DNA from: Pseudomonadota bacterium
GTDB taxonomy: Bacteria; Chloroflexota; Ktedonobacteria; Ktedonobacterales; JACDGC01
DNA: 6,528 nt
NCBI GenBank assembly: GCA_021323815.1
Contig: JAJPKG010000065.1
Span: 1-6,528 of the forward strand
Direction of reading: 5' to 3'
The first letter of the stretch is position 1; each line of letters begins with the position of its first letter. Shown piece after piece: positions 6,442 through 6,528 of this stretch. The position numbers were made by a program, and so were the translations under genes. Below the pieces are notes generated by a model, which was given only the letters and a program-made list of their open reading frames with translations, was not told the origin of the DNA and did no database searches.

Positions 6442-6528
6442 CTATTTCGGCTCTCCGTTGGGTTTCACCGGCACCAGCTCGCTCACCGTCGTCAGCAGTT
6501 GCTCATCCTGATACGGCTTGATGACATA
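6442..6528 (-). CDS. Response-regulator receiver domain, C-terminal end (partial)
   Basis: Only the last 28 codons are in the window, ending in TAG at 6444-6442. The residues YVIKPYQDEQLLTTVSELV are typical of beta-5/alpha-5 of a receiver domain; the Lys-Pro pair matches the conserved CheY K109-P110. The protein ends 23 residues after this Pro with a short polar tail (KPNGEPK). Nothing follows the receiver domain, so it is either a single-domain response regulator or the C-terminal receiver of a hybrid histidine kinase. No output domain is possible after it. Confidence 0.7.
   Translation of the reverse strand, partial: YVIKPYQDEQLLTTVSELVPVKPNGEPK

Overview
The window is GC-rich bacterial chromosomal DNA, densely coded on both strands. 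The likely source is a member of the Chloroflexota (Chloroflexia-like). This is inferred from gene content: a long AfsR/STAND-type ATPase with TPR repeats and no standard DNA-binding domain, a DUF2277 protein, and a C-rich intergenic hairpin of the kind scattered through such genomes. No rRNA, tRNA, CRISPR array, transposase or phage gene was seen.

Left part (1-2772). The 5' part of ftsZ (minus strand) runs off the left edge. It is read divergently from a class III old yellow enzyme (OYE; YqjM/XenA-like flavin ene-reductase, plus strand). Their 188-bp shared upstream region holds a candidate extended -10 promoter and a strong leader hairpin for the reductase. A C/G-rich hairpin lies 57 bp or less downstream of the reductase, followed by a small DUF2277 gene that is probably co-directional with it.

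Centre (2893-5601). One large minus-strand gene encodes a 902-residue signal-transduction ATPase: an N-terminal region with a possible helix-turn-helix, an NB-ARC/AAA-type NTPase, a winged-helix-like linker and TPR-like repeats. It has a near-consensus promoter. A 20-bp imperfect palindrome exactly covers the -35 element and most of the spacer, which suggests autoregulation or control by another repressor.

Right part (5602-6528). The ATPase is divergent from a small four-helix DoxX-like membrane protein. Their 236-bp intergenic region holds the palindrome, a second 21-bp dyad with some Fur-like character, and a short GGCCT/AGGCC inverted repeat. Convergent to doxX are two minus-strand genes: the last 28 codons of a protein ending in a response-regulator receiver domain, and a 65-residue charged helical protein starting 11 nt after it.

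The most promising unit for a second look is the divergent STAND regulator/DoxX pair with its two dyads. OYE and DoxX-like proteins are both often tied to electrophile or redox stress, but nothing in the sequence proves that these genes form one system.
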